DNA of 64,000 nt from Flavobacterium nitratireducens (GCF_029625335.1 NZ_CP121111.1:744001-808000), one strand, 5' to 3'. Shown: positions 9,005 to 19,122, numbered from the stretch's first letter. The notes: generated by a model not told the origin, from the letters alone. Numbers and translations: made by a program.

Positions 9005-9838
9005 TTGAATCAATTGAAAAAAAGAAAAGTTGAAGTAGTTGTACTTTCCGATGTTCACCTTGGGACTTACGGAAGCCACGCCAAAGAATTAAACAACTAT
9101 TTATCGTCTATAAAACCTGAAATTTTAGTTTTAAATGGCGATATTATTGATATCTGGCAATTTAGAAAATCCTATTTCCCCAAATCTCATTTAAAAGTTA
9201 TTCAAAAAATAATAAGCTTTGCTTCTAAAGGAACCAAAGTATATTATATTACGGGTAACCATGACGAAATGCTTCGAAAGTTTACCGAAATGAATATGGG
9301 AAACTTTATATTAGCCGATAAAATTGTTTTAGAATTAAACGATAAAAAAGCTTGGATTTTCCACGGAGATGTATTTGATGCTTCTGTTAATCACGCTAAA
9401 TGGATTGCTAAATTAGGTGGTTTAGGTTATGATTACTTAATTCTTATGAATCGATTTATTAATTGGTGTCTAAAAAAAATAGGTCAAGAACCCTACTCTT
9501 TTTCTAAAAAAATCAAAGCTAGTGTAAAAAAAGCGGTGAAACATATTTCAGATTTTGAAGAAACCGCTGCCGAATTAGCCATCGAAAACCAATACGATTA
9601 TGTACTATGCGGGCATATTCACGAACCAAAAATCATCAAAAAAGAAAACAAAAACGGTTCAACTACCTATTTAAATTCCGGAGATTGGGTTGAAAATTTA
9701 ACCGCTTTAGAATACAATAGAAAAAAATGGAAATTATTTTATTATCAGGAGTCAGAATTCACAGAAACTAAAAGCAGTCACGAAAAAGATGAACCTACTG
9801 GGGAACAACTCATTGCGTCGATCATTTTTCCTAAATAA
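9005..9838 (+). CDS. UDP-2,3-diacylglucosamine diphosphatase-like metallophosphoesterase (LpxH type)
   Basis: This 277-residue protein is a calcineurin-like phosphoesterase with all dimetal motifs: DVHLGT (near residue 16), NGDIID, GNHDE, HGDVFD and CGHIHEP. This set, and the roughly 270-residue length, fits the Bacteroidota LpxH-like enzymes that hydrolyse UDP-2,3-diacylglucosamine to lipid X in lipid A synthesis. No ATG is present near the start; the frame opens with TTG at 9005, and a second TTG three codons later is equally possible. The C-terminal 25 residues (TETKSSHEKDEPTG) are polar and probably disordered. Confidence 0.82.
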   Translation: MNQLKKRKVEVVVLSDVHLGTYGSHAKELNNYLSSIKPEILVLNGDIIDIWQFRKSYFPKSHLKVIQKIISFASKGTKVYYITGNHDEMLRKFTEMNMGNFILADKIVLELNDKKAWIFHGDVFDASVNHAKWIAKLGGLGYDYLILMNRFINWCLKKIGQEPYSFSKKIKASVKKAVKHISDFEETAAELAIENQYDYVLCGHIHEPKIIKKENKNGSTTYLNSGDWVENLTALEYNRKKWKLFYYQESEFTETKSSHEKDEPTGEQLIASIIFPK

Positions 9839-9955
9839 AATTATGTATTTACTTTCTGACTTAAAAAAACAGGAAATTCTACAAAATAGTATACTTTTAT
9901 AATAAATTTTACGTTAAATATTATTTGTAGATTTACAAGAAACAAAACTTTAATT

Positions 9956-10444
9956 ATGAAAAAAATTATTTTATCAGCTTTTATGCTAATGGGATTAGCA
10001 TTTAGCACTCAAGCACAGGAAATTTCAAAAAACGCTTTAGGTTTACGTTTAGGTGACAATGATGGATTTGGTGGTGAGCTTTCATACCAAAGAGGATTGT
10101 CTGACAACAACCGTTTAGAATTAGATTTGGGATGGAGAAACAGCAACAACGTGGACGCATTCAAATTAACAGGTGTTTACCAATGGGTTTGGAACATTGA
10201 CGGAGGTTTCAACTGGTACGCTGGTGTAGGTGGAGGTGTTGGAAACTGGAGTATTGATGCACCTGGAGTAGATGACAGTAAAACATATGCATTTGTAGCT
10301 GGTGATTTAGGTATTGAGTACAAATTTGATGAAGTGCCAATCCAACTTTCATTAGATATCCGTCCTGAATTGTATTTTTCTGACAACTATTATGGTGACA
10401 ACTTTGGTCCAGACCTTGCTCTAGGAATCAGATTCACATTCTAA
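9956..10444 (+). CDS. Small outer membrane beta-barrel protein
   Basis: This 162-residue protein has a clear signal peptide (MKKIILSAFMLMGLAFSTQAQ, cleavage after about 20) and a mature part of alternating hydrophobic/polar strands with many aromatic residues and glycines, ending in the terminal aromatic signature GIRFTF. That is the look of an 8-strand OmpX/OmpW-like barrel. Function cannot be assigned; such proteins are often abundant porin-like or adhesive outer membrane proteins. The gene is followed by a strong bidirectional terminator shared with the convergent lipoprotein gene. Confidence 0.8.
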   Translation: MKKIILSAFMLMGLAFSTQAQEISKNALGLRLGDNDGFGGELSYQRGLSDNNRLELDLGWRNSNNVDAFKLTGVYQWVWNIDGGFNWYAGVGGGVGNWSIDAPGVDDSKTYAFVAGDLGIEYKFDEVPIQLSLDIRPELYFSDNYYGDNFGPDLALGIRFTF

Positions 10445-10462
10445 TACACAATTACTACGACC

Positions 10463-10493
10463 AAAAATGCCACTAGAAATAGTGGCATTTTTT
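10463..10493. terminator. Bidirectional terminator
   Basis: AAAAATGCCACT and AGTGGCATTTTTT form a 12-bp arm pair around a 6-base loop between convergent genes. It just reaches the stop codon of the lipoprotein gene on the other strand. Confidence 0.9.
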
Positions 10494-10920
10494 ATTGTAC
10501 TGTAATAGGTTTTTTCGAGTTAATTTTGACTACCGTATAAGGATAAGTAATACTTTGTGTAAGCATAGCTCCTGAATCTGGATTAATTTCTTTGACCTTA
10601 ATAACAATATTTTTATCAGTTTCAGTAACACTTTCTACTGTTATTGCATAACCACCAGTAGGTTTTTGCCCCATATTAAGAATTACAAAGTTAGACTGTT
10701 GCAAATCATCCGTACTGATTTTTCCTTTCAACTTTTTATCATTTTGCAACATTTTAATCTCTTTCGACTCTGTTAGAATTTCGTAGAAATTAATATTTCC
10801 CCCACCATCATTTTGCTGTAGTAAAACTTCATAAAGGACTTTTTTCCCATTAGTATTTGTTGTTGATTTACAGGAAAACAGCATCAATACCAAAACCAAT
10901 GACAGAATACTTTTTTTCAT
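10492..10920 (-). CDS. PrcB-like C-terminal domain lipoprotein
   Basis: This 142-residue protein has a lipoprotein signal peptide with lipobox LFSC (Cys 17). The mature part ends with a stretch resembling the protease complex subunit PrcB C-terminal domain: NMGQKPTGGYAITVESV followed by IVIKVKEINPDSGAM and YPYTVVKI, where the PTGGY motif is diagnostic. In oral spirochaetes PrcB partners the dentilisin protease; in Flavobacteriia the role is unknown. It lies 12 bp downstream of bshA and may be cotranscribed with it. Confidence 0.72.
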   Translation of the reverse strand: MKKSILSLVLVLMLFSCKSTTNTNGKKVLYEVLLQQNDGGGNINFYEILTESKEIKMLQNDKKLKGKISTDDLQQSNFVILNMGQKPTGGYAITVESVTETDKNIVIKVKEINPDSGAMLTQSITYPYTVVKINSKKPITVQ

Positions 10921-10932
10921 TTTATTATTAAT

Positions 10933-12102
10933 TTATTCACTTTCCGGATTTGTTAGTTGTTTGTTGCTTTTCTTGGCATATTTCTTAATGGCTTTTTCGT
11001 AAATATCAATATACAATGGCAAAATGAGTTTGATATCAAACTTCTTAGCAACTGATAAGGCATTTTCTTTAAATTGGCACAAAACATCATCTTCTTTCAA
11101 AATTTTCAAAGCGTTTTCAGCCATTTCATCTATATCACCTACATTACTCAAATAACCCGAAACGCCATCAAAATTCACTTCTGGTAAACCACCAGAATTA
11201 CTTGAAATTACAGGAACCCCCCACGCCATTGCTTCCAATGCTGCTAATCCAAAACTTTCGGTTTCTGATGGCAATAAAAACAAATCCGAATTACTTAAAA
11301 TCTTATCGATTTCGTTACTGTTTCCAAAGAAAATTACCTTGTCTAATATTCCTAATTCCTGGCACAAATATTCGGCTTTTTCTTTTTCAGGACCATCACC
11401 TACCATTAATAGTTTAGCAGGTATTTGTTGCTGAATTTTGTGAAATATTCGAATAATATCCGGAATGCGTTTCACCTTTCTAAAATTACTGATATGTGTA
11501 ATAATACGCTCTTCTTTTTTAGCTATCAAAGAACGCTGACATGGTCCTGTAAATTCTCTGCTTTTATCCAATTCGATAAAATTTGGAATCACATGAATAT
11601 CTCTCTTGATTTTAAATAACTTATACGTATCGTCTTTCAAACTTTGAGATACCGAAGTTACCACATCTGATTTATTGATACTAAAACTCACTGCCGGCTT
11701 GTAATGTGGGTGATTTCCAACCAAAGTAATATCAGTACCATGCAAAGTAGTTATCATTGGAATTTCTATTCCCTCGTTCTTTAGCATTTGCTTTGCCATA
11801 TAACCCGCATAAGCATGAGGAATTGCATAATGCACGTGCAAAACTTCAATTTTGTACAATTTAACCATATCAACTAATTTACTTGATAGAGCTAATTCAT
11901 AAGGTTGATAATGAAACAAAGGATATTCTGGAACGTTTACTTCATGATAATACACATTTGGATTCAATAAAGCCAAACGCACTGGCTGACTGTAGGTTAT
12001 AAAATGAACTTCATGTCCTAAACGAGCTAACTCTAAACCTAATTCTGTAGCGACTACACCACTTCCACCAAAGGTTGGATAACAAACAATTGCTATTTTC
12101 AT
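10933..12102 (-). CDS. bshA: N-acetyl-alpha-D-glucosaminyl L-malate synthase BshA
   Basis: This 389-residue GT4 glycosyltransferase starts MKIAIVCYPTFGGSGVVATE, the hallmark N-terminus of BshA, with HVHYAIPHAYAGYMA and TTLHGTDITLVG blocks in the N-terminal Rossmann domain and the EX7E signature ESFGLAALEAMAWGVPVISS near residue 280. It joins UDP-GlcNAc and L-malate, the first step of bacillithiol synthesis, so the organism probably uses bacillithiol as its low-molecular-weight thiol. Length is typical. The polar C-terminal tail is not conserved in the family. Confidence 0.93.
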   Translation of the reverse strand: MKIAIVCYPTFGGSGVVATELGLELARLGHEVHFITYSQPVRLALLNPNVYYHEVNVPEYPLFHYQPYELALSSKLVDMVKLYKIEVLHVHYAIPHAYAGYMAKQMLKNEGIEIPMITTLHGTDITLVGNHPHYKPAVSFSINKSDVVTSVSQSLKDDTYKLFKIKRDIHVIPNFIELDKSREFTGPCQRSLIAKKEERIITHISNFRKVKRIPDIIRIFHKIQQQIPAKLLMVGDGPEKEKAEYLCQELGILDKVIFFGNSNEIDKILSNSDLFLLPSETESFGLAALEAMAWGVPVISSNSGGLPEVNFDGVSGYLSNVGDIDEMAENALKILKEDDVLCQFKENALSVAKKFDIKLILPLYIDIYEKAIKKYAKKSNKQLTNPESE

Positions 12103-12179
12103 CTGTAATTTTTAATACGCCTAAATTAATAAAAATAAGAGTGTCTTTTCTTAAAAGAAAACTAAAACTAGTTTCCTAT

Positions 12180-14137
12180 TTATTTGTCATCAATAGAAGC
12201 ATCAATTGCCTCATAGATAATCGATTGAATATCTTCTCTTATATTTTCTTTCGATAATTTATTCTCTGCCTCGTTAGGAAAAGTACGATTGGATAGAAAA
12301 ACATACACAATTTCCTTTTCAGGATCAGCCCAAGCCATCGTTCCTGTAAAACCAGTATGACCAAAACTAGTCATCGATGCACACCCACAAGTAGGTCCAG
12401 AATCACCTAATTGTGGTTTGTCAAAACCAATTCCTCTTCTATTTCCATGCGAACAATAATAACAGTTGTTAAATTCATCAAATGTTTGTTCTGAAAAAAA
12501 ACGTTTGCCACCATAACTTCCTTTCTGCAAATACAGTTGCATCATTTTAGCAACATCCATACTATTTGAAAATAATCCAGCATGTCCTCCTATTCCTCCT
12601 TGCATGGCTGCTCCTAGATCATGTACATAACCTTGCACAATCTGATGCCTAAAATAAGTATCTACCTCTGTTGGCACAATACGGTTTTTATTGATTTTCT
12701 CTATTGGATTATACATGGAATTATTTAAACCCATTGGCTGAAAGAAATTTTCAGCAGATAAAATATCCAATCGTTTTCCTGTAGCATGTTCCAAATATGC
12801 TTTTAAAATCATAAAAGTAAAATCACTGTATTTGTAAACCCTTTGGGGTAAAAGTTTACTTTCGGCAATTATCTTCATAATGTTATCCTGATAATCGGTA
12901 CGCAAATACAAATTATCGGCAATTTTGATAGAAAAATTGGCATCACCTACTTTTCGATAATAAGCCTCTTTAGGATTTCCTTTTCTATCGATGGTATTCT
13001 TGTAAAATGGATACCAAGCTTGTAAACGGGCATAATGTGATAACAATTCTTTGAATGTAATATCTTTTTTATTAGTGTTCTTAAAAACAGGCAGCAACGA
13101 ATCCAAAGTCGTTTCCATAGTTAACTTTTTTTGATCGTATTGCTGCATCACATTAGGCAAAGTCGCTATAATTTTAGTCAACGAAGCCAAATCGTAAATA
13201 TCCGAATTAGATACTTTTAAATCATTTTGATACGAATGAAAACCAAAAGCCTTTTGATAAATAACTTTTCCTTTTCGAGCGACAAGAATTTGCATCCCCG
13301 GAGTCATTTTTTTATCCATTGCTTTTTGGGCTATCCCTTCAATTTTAGATAAAACCTCCGTTTTCATTCCGACATTTTCAGGAGTAGAAAAGCCTAAAAC
13401 ATCTAATTTTTCAGTTGTTAAACCAAAATTCTCATGAAAATCAGAAGATAAATGAATGAGTAATTTCCCTTGCGAACTAATTGCACCAAATAGTAATTCG
13501 GCAGAAACAATCTGGGCTACGTTAGAATTTTGATAGGAAACTACCACAGCTTCAAGCGAACTTAAATCTTTTAAGGAAGTTAAAATAGAAGGCGAAGCAA
13601 AAACATCTAAAACAACCACATGATTTTGTGCCAACGTTTTAATGATTTTCAGTTCTTCTGCTGAAAATGAAAGGCTATTCGAATTTGTATTAGAAGAATG
13701 ATAACCTATAATAACTGTTGAAAATGGATTCAATTGTTCATTTAAACGCTCTAGATTTTCCTCCTTAATTTCAGTAACCGCTGTATACTGCTGTAAAGTG
13801 GTTAAAAATATATCATTGGGTGCATCGCCCAATTTTACATAAGCAATTTGCTGTTTTTCTAAATTTCGAATAGGCAAAACCAATTTCTCATTCATCAAAA
13901 CAGTGATTGCTTTTTCAAACAAATGGTATTGTTCCGATTCATTTGAAACAGCGTTTAATTGATTGTATAACTGATTTAATTTTGCAAAATAAATCTCAGG
14001 TTGCGTTTCGTTTAGATTTGTTACAACGGGATTTTTACCCAATACAACAGCTTGCTTATTCTTTATTGTTGTACTACATGCTGCTACAAAAAAAATAAGA
14101 CATAAAGAAGTATAATCCTGATGTCTCTATTTTTCAT
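12180..14137 (-). pseudogene. Lipoprotein with GH3 C-terminal-like and beta-lactamase-type serine hydrolase domains; GH3 catalytic domain missing and signal peptide frameshifted
   Basis: The main frame (to 14042) gives about 620 residues: a GH3 C-terminal-like domain (about 60-220, FGAISSQGKLLIHLS) and a class C beta-lactamase/PBP-like domain with SxxK (DLASLTK), a YSD motif and GHTGFTG. Bacteroidota homologues carry a roughly 350-residue GH3 N-terminal beta-N-acetylglucosaminidase domain before this; here the signal peptide is followed almost directly by the linker, so that domain is absent. Upstream, ATG 14137 starts MKNRDIRIILLYVLFF but the frame is lost in an eight-T run (14095-14088); nine T would give a lipobox VAAC. 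A function in peptidoglycan turnover is plausible but the catalytic glycosidase is gone. Confidence 0.75.
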
Positions 14138-14158
14138 AAAAGAATATTTTAATTTGGT

Positions 14159-14641
14159 TTAAAAGAAACGGCTATGCCAGCTGTCTATCGCGGGCACTTC
14201 CCAAGAATCATTATATTCCTGAATAGTATTAATTAAATTATTGAATACAATTGTATTTTGAGTAACCGCTTTATCCTTTACCATTTTCTTGAAATCAATC
14301 AAAGGTTTATGAGCAATATGTTCACCTAGTTTGAAAGTAACATTCATTTTATCTAACAAATCAACACTATACTTTTGCTCTAATTTTTGAATAAACGCAA
14401 CTGATGCATCAATGGAACATCCTGTTGCAGCCTGTACTTCTTGATTGACTGCTATGATAATAAAACGATTGTATTTAATTTGATAAGAAGCTTCTAAACT
14501 GGTTCCGTGTGCCGCCCATCCGTTCAAAAACAATTCTAAATCATTCGTTATTTCTGAAATTTCGGCATCCGAAAACTTTCTATTCGATTGATAAATCCAA
14601 ATTCTGGAATCTTCTGGTAAATTTTCAAATGGTACGTACAT
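14159..14641 (-). CDS. Conserved Bacteroidota protein of unknown function (often mislabelled ABC transporter ATPase)
   Basis: This 160-residue protein begins MYVPFENLPEDSRIWIYQ and contains the conserved block WAAHGTSLEASYQIKYNRF and a central ATGCSIDASVAFI segment. I recall the family from flavobacterial genomes, where database labels call it an ABC transporter ATPase, but there is no Walker A, signature or Walker B motif. It is the last gene of a run that includes the Fe-S oxidoreductase pair. No function can be assigned; the single conserved cysteine in TGCSID may matter. Confidence 0.7.
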   Translation of the reverse strand: MYVPFENLPEDSRIWIYQSNRKFSDAEISEITNDLELFLNGWAAHGTSLEASYQIKYNRFIIIAVNQEVQAATGCSIDASVAFIQKLEQKYSVDLLDKMNVTFKLGEHIAHKPLIDFKKMVKDKAVTQNTIVFNNLINTIQEYNDSWEVPAIDSWHSRFF

Positions 14642-14716
14642 TTTGATTTTGTTTTTAAATTGTTGATTTTAGATTTCAGATGTAATGACTTCAATAATAA
14701 AACTTATAAATTTAGT

Positions 14717-15514
14717 CTATAAATCCTGTGCATTAGCGATTAACTCAGCAATATCCATCACTTTCACTTCTCCTTCTTTTTCTTTTTCTTTATGCTTAAT
14801 TCCATCTGTCATCATGGTATTACAAAATGGACATCCTGTTGCAATAATATCAGGAGTGGTTTCAAGTGCATCTTCTGTTCTTTCAATGTTGATTTCTTTA
14901 TTTCCTTTTTCAGCATCTTTAAACATCTGTGCTCCACCTGCACCGCAGCATAATCCATTCGCTTTAGAACGTTTCATCTCTACCAATTCCACATCTAATT
15001 TTTCGATTAAATCTCGAGGTGCTTCATATATTTTATTCGCTCTTCCTAAATAACAAGGATCGTGAAAAGTAATTTTCTTTCCTTTAAACTGACCTCCTTC
15101 AATACTTAATCTTCCATCATTCAACAACGACTTTAAAAATTCCGTATGATGAACCACTTCGTATTTTCCTCCTAATTCAGGATACTCATTTTTTAAAGTA
15201 TTAAAACAATGCGGGCAAGCAGTAACAATTTTTTTTGCTTCATAAGCATTAAGCACTTCAATATTCATCATTGCCTGCATTTGAAACAAAAATTCATTTC
15301 CGGCTCTTTTTGCCGGATCTCCGGTGCAACTTTCTTCCGTTCCTAAAACAGCAAAAGAGACATTGGCACTATTTAAAATACGCACAAAAGCCTTAGTAAT
15401 TTTCTTGGCTCTATCGTCAAAACTTCCTGCACAACCTACCCAAAATAAAACTTCTGGTTGTTTTCCTTGGGCCAGCATTTCGGCCATTGTAGGTACTATC
15501 AAATTTTCTGACAT
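14717..15514 (-). CDS. (Fe-S)-binding oxidoreductase subunit with two CCG domains (HdrB/LldE-like)
   Basis: This 265-residue protein has two cysteine-rich CCG-type domains: FWVGCAGSFDD with CPHCFNTLKNEYP in the first half, and HDPCYLGRAN, GLCCGAGGAQMF and GCPFCNTMMTDG in the second. Such subunits bind a non-cubane or regular 4Fe-4S cluster and move electrons, as in heterodisulfide reductase HdrB, GlpC and LldE. It directly follows the ferredoxin-like membrane subunit gene, with a low-complexity spacer between, so the two probably form one complex. The electron donor is unknown; in this phylum the pair is near universal and probably linked to quinone reduction. Confidence 0.88.
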   Translation of the reverse strand: MSENLIVPTMAEMLAQGKQPEVLFWVGCAGSFDDRAKKITKAFVRILNSANVSFAVLGTEESCTGDPAKRAGNEFLFQMQAMMNIEVLNAYEAKKIVTACPHCFNTLKNEYPELGGKYEVVHHTEFLKSLLNDGRLSIEGGQFKGKKITFHDPCYLGRANKIYEAPRDLIEKLDVELVEMKRSKANGLCCGAGGAQMFKDAEKGNKEINIERTEDALETTPDIIATGCPFCNTMMTDGIKHKEKEKEGEVKVMDIAELIANAQDL

Positions 15515-15606
15515 TTTTTTTATGTTTATTGTTTGTTGTTAGTAGTTTTTTGTTTATTGTTTGCAGATGTTGACATTCCAACTACAAACTACAAACTACA
15601 AACCAA

Positions 15607-16944
15607 TTATAATTCGTTTTTCCAATTCAATCGGTCTTGCTGATTGTATGGCCATGGCGCTCCATTGTTCTCGACATTAGTCATCATTGAATTTAAAGCA
15701 GCTGGAGCAGCGCTTTGTTCCATTACTAAATAACGACGCATATCCATAATAATTGATAACGGACTGATGCTTACTGGACATTCTTCAACACAAGCATTAC
15801 ATGAAGTACAAGCCCAAAGTTCCTCAGGTGTGATATAATCATTAAGCAAAGACTTATTATCAGGAACAAAAACACCTTTATTAGCATCAATATTTCGACC
15901 TACTTCTTCCATTCTGTCACGAGTATCCATCATAATTTTACGAGGAGATAATTTTTTACCCGTTGTATTTGCTGGACAAACTGAAGAACATCTACCGCAT
16001 TCGGTACATGTATAAGCATTTAATAATTGAACCCAGTTTAAATCTTGTATATCACTTGCTCCAAATTTTGCTGGCAATTCTGCCCCTTCTGCAGGAGCTG
16101 CAAATGGATCAGCATTAGGATCCATCATTAATTTTACCTCTTTAGTTACAGCTTCTAAATTATCAAATTCACCTTGAGGTTTTAAATTAGCAAAGTAGGT
16201 ATTTGGGAAAGCTAAAAGAATATGTAAATGCTTAGAATAATACAGATAGTTTAAAAATGCCATGACCATTAAAAAATGCCCCCACCACCCGATTCTTTCT
16301 AAAATATGCAAAGTACCTTCACTCAAACCTCCAAAAAAAGCAGGACCTAAAAATTGTGAAATAGCAAAATTAAACGAACCTATCCCTTCAAAATGTGAAT
16401 TCCCTAATGAATACAACACTTCGTCAGTACCGTTCATGGTAAAAATGCACAACACTAAAATAATTTCCATAATTAAAATTAAGTTAGCATCTTTTTTTGG
16501 CCATCCTAATAACTCTTCCTTATTTAAGCGTGGTAATTTTAAAAGATTCCTTCTTATTAAAAAAAGGACTGTTGCTATTAAGGCCAGTAATGAAAGAATT
16601 TCTATAAAACTGATTAGAAACGTATAAAATCCTCCCAAACTTATTTTAAAGAAACGATGTGTTCCAAACAAACCATCAACAATAATTTCTAAAAGTTCAA
16701 TTTGGGTAATAACAAAAGCAGCATATAACATAAAATGTAACAAAGCTGGAATGGGTCTGGTAAACATCTTTTTTTGACCTAAAGCCACCAATGTCATGTT
16801 TCTACATCTTGCTGCCGAATTATCAGTACGGTCTACATTTTGCCCTAGCTTGATATTTCTAATGATTTTTTTTACATTTTTAGCAAAATACCCGATACTT
16901 ACAACTAAAACGATTGCAAATACTATATTGTCTAAATAACTCAT
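15607..16944 (-). CDS. Membrane-bound 4Fe-4S ferredoxin oxidoreductase subunit (HdrC/NarI-like)
   Basis: This 445-residue protein has about six membrane helices in the first 260 residues, resembling the cytochrome b-type NarI/DsrM fold, then a soluble domain with two 4Fe-4S motifs: CTECGRCSSVCP and CTSCNACVEECP, about 70 residues apart. It is the likely membrane partner of the CCG-domain protein encoded next to it. Together they would pass electrons between a cytoplasmic donor and the quinone pool. It starts 6 bp after the MlaD-like gene ends, so these genes form one transcription unit. Confidence 0.88.
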   Translation of the reverse strand: MSYLDNIVFAIVLVVSIGYFAKNVKKIIRNIKLGQNVDRTDNSAARCRNMTLVALGQKKMFTRPIPALLHFMLYAAFVITQIELLEIIVDGLFGTHRFFKISLGGFYTFLISFIEILSLLALIATVLFLIRRNLLKLPRLNKEELLGWPKKDANLILIMEIILVLCIFTMNGTDEVLYSLGNSHFEGIGSFNFAISQFLGPAFFGGLSEGTLHILERIGWWGHFLMVMAFLNYLYYSKHLHILLAFPNTYFANLKPQGEFDNLEAVTKEVKLMMDPNADPFAAPAEGAELPAKFGASDIQDLNWVQLLNAYTCTECGRCSSVCPANTTGKKLSPRKIMMDTRDRMEEVGRNIDANKGVFVPDNKSLLNDYITPEELWACTSCNACVEECPVSISPLSIIMDMRRYLVMEQSAAPAALNSMMTNVENNGAPWPYNQQDRLNWKNEL

Positions 16945-16950
16945 CGAATA

Positions 16951-17913
16951 TTATTTTTTAGCTTTCACAATAGAATCATTTGGTCCTGTGTAAGGCTTGT
17001 TTTTCTTACCAAAAAGAGAAACATTGATATAACGAGTAGGATATAAACGTACATCCTGAAGCAGTAATTCTAACTCTTTTGAGGTCTTCGACAAATTGGT
17101 GTAAAAAGCATCGTCTTTAAGCATTTTTCCCATACTTCCATTTCCTGCTTCTAAACCTGCCATGATTCCATTTACTTTAGCCAATGTGGTATTTAAACTT
17201 TTTATGGTTTTGCCTAAATCAGCTTTATTGATGGAATCGGAAATTTTAGAAAAATTACCCGAAAATTTATTAAAGTTAGCAACCATGCCTTTAATCTGTG
17301 TTTTATTATCAGCAATCAATGAATTAACACCCGCAGAAGCTTGATGAAATTGTTCCATTGTTTTACTCAATTCCGCTAGACTTTTCTTGATGTTTTCTTG
17401 TGTGTTTTTATCCAATATAGTGTTCACGCTAGTCAACATATTATCGGCATTCACTAAGAGCTTTTCAATTTTATCTTGAAGCGGAACTAATTTTTTACTT
17501 AAAGATTCTGTCATCCCTAAACGAACATTCCCAACTAACTTGTCGCCTTGTTCTATTGTTGTTTTATCTGAAAAATCAGGCTCAATAGCTATTTGCTTTC
17601 CTCCGATGAATCCTGGCTCATATATTGTTGCCAAACTCTTTTTAGAAATTGGAAAATCAGTTTTAATTTGCATCTCCACCAATAATTTACCCGTATTAGG
17701 ATCAATTGTAATTTGTTCAATCTTACCAATTACCAATCCATTTATGGTGACAGGAGCAGAAAGCGATAAACCTTCAACACTTTCGTATTCAGCATACAAA
17801 GTTGTATAACTATTAAATAGGTCTCTACCCTTTAAAAAACTATAACCCCAAATAAATAATAATATTGCTGAGATTACTAAAATCGCAGTCTTAATTTCTC
17901 TTGTTAATTTCAA
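16951..17913 (-). CDS. MlaD family (MCE domain) lipid transport protein
   Basis: This 320-residue protein has one N-terminal membrane span (TAILVISAILLFIWGYSFL) followed by the MCE domain: YESVEGLSLSAPVTINGLVIGKI, then LVEMQI, and YEPGFIGGKQIAIEP. The C-terminal half is a long helical segment of the type that forms a coiled tube in MlaD/PqiB/LetB proteins. In Gram-negatives this protein sits in the inner membrane with an ABC transporter to move phospholipids to or from the outer membrane. The ATPase and permease genes are not next to it. It follows the amidase gene by about 50 bp, same strand. Confidence 0.9.
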   Translation of the reverse strand: MKLTREIKTAILVISAILLFIWGYSFLKGRDLFNSYTTLYAEYESVEGLSLSAPVTINGLVIGKIEQITIDPNTGKLLVEMQIKTDFPISKKSLATIYEPGFIGGKQIAIEPDFSDKTTIEQGDKLVGNVRLGMTESLSKKLVPLQDKIEKLLVNADNMLTSVNTILDKNTQENIKKSLAELSKTMEQFHQASAGVNSLIADNKTQIKGMVANFNKFSGNFSKISDSINKADLGKTIKSLNTTLAKVNGIMAGLEAGNGSMGKMLKDDAFYTNLSKTSKELELLLQDVRLYPTRYINVSLFGKKNKPYTGPNDSIVKAKK

Positions 17914-17961
17914 AATATATGTATTTAGTGCAAATTTAATATAAATAATTAGAACCCGACG

Positions 17962-19122
17962 TTATTTAATAGCATCTTGAATATCGATTTTAGTTCCATT
18001 TTTATAAGCAATCAAAAAAGCTGAAGTATATCCTTTAGACTTTGCTTCCTCTAAAAGTTTTTTGGAATCCTCATAATCAGCAGTTTCACCATAAGTATAT
18101 TTATAACTCTTACCTAGTGGTTCCATGTTTACATTTTTTAAACCTTTAAAATTTTTAGGATGTAACTCTAATTTACGACTAGAAACAGCTAATTGAACTT
18201 TGAATACCACATCTGAATTTGCTTTATTAGATACCGATACTTTAGTCCCCAAAGAATCAGAATCCGATTTGACACTGTTCGTTTTTGATGTTTCGGTATT
18301 TCGTTCGTGCATTCTTTGAGCTGGTTTTACCTCAGGCTCAGATTCCCCTGTACCAAAATATTCTTTTTTATAGCTCAAAATCGCATTTGCTATAGCTCTA
18401 GCTATTTCGTTCTGCCCTTCTTCAGAATCAAGAATATTTCCTTCGGTGTAATTTGAGATAAAACCCATCTCTATTAAAACCCTTGGCATGTAGGCTTTAT
18501 GCAAAACCATATATGGAGCCTGTTTTACACCACCTCCTCTGATTTTTTTTCCTATTGCAGCAAATTCTTCTTCTATCTTACTCGCTAACGAAATACTATT
18601 ATCCAAATATTCTTCCTGCATCAATGTAAAACCAATCATAGTTTCTGGCGAATTAGGATCAAAACCTTCGTATTTTCGTTTATAATCCTTTTCAAGAGTA
18701 ATTACAGAGTTCTCTCTTTTAGCTGCTTCTAAGTTAGACGCCACCTTAGTCATACCCATCACATAGGTTTCTGTTCCATCGGCAACAGTGTTCCTATTTG
18801 CATTACAGTGAATGGATACAAAAATATTTGCATTGGCTCTATTCGCTATATTAGCTCTTTCCACTAAATCTATAAACACATCGGTTTTACGAGTATAAAT
18901 GACAGCAATTTTCGGATTTTGTTCTAATAGCTTACCTACTTTTAGTGCTACTGCCAAATTGATATTCTTTTCGACATGACCATTATAGGAAGCTCCAAAA
19001 TCATGCGCTCCATGACCTGCATCAAGAGTCACTTTAAAATTCCCGGACTGACTATAATTAGTAAAAGCGAAAAAAAGAAGAATAAAAGACAGTACAACTT
19101 TTGTTTTATTAATTACAAACAT
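17962..19122 (-). CDS. N-acetylmuramoyl-L-alanine amidase (Amidase_3) with C-terminal SPOR-like domain
   Basis: This 386-residue protein has an N-terminal signal peptide (to about residue 24), then the zinc amidase domain with LDAGHGAHDFGA (zinc His), VEKNINLAVALKVG (zinc Glu), SIHCNAN (zinc His) and LIEMGFISN with the catalytic Glu. A linker of about 60 polar residues leads to a C-terminal domain (about 305-386) with the pattern of a SPOR fold. It cleaves the amide between MurNAc and the peptide stem in the periplasm, acting in daughter-cell separation or remodelling. It is divergent from the LptD-like gene, and both are envelope genes. Confidence 0.9.
   Translation of the reverse strand: MFVINKTKVVLSFILLFFAFTNYSQSGNFKVTLDAGHGAHDFGASYNGHVEKNINLAVALKVGKLLEQNPKIAVIYTRKTDVFIDLVERANIANRANANIFVSIHCNANRNTVADGTETYVMGMTKVASNLEAAKRENSVITLEKDYKRKYEGFDPNSPETMIGFTLMQEEYLDNSISLASKIEEEFAAIGKKIRGGGVKQAPYMVLHKAYMPRVLIEMGFISNYTEGNILDSEEGQNEIARAIANAILSYKKEYFGTGESEPEVKPAQRMHERNTETSKTNSVKSDSDSLGTKVSVSNKANSDVVFKVQLAVSSRKLELHPKNFKGLKNVNMEPLGKSYKYTYGETADYEDSKKLLEEAKSKGYTSAFLIAYKNGTKIDIQDAIK

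Noticed and set aside
14159..14641. ABC transporter ATPase
   Set aside because: No Walker A, signature motif or Walker B is present in the 160 residues; the label is a known database carry-over in this family.
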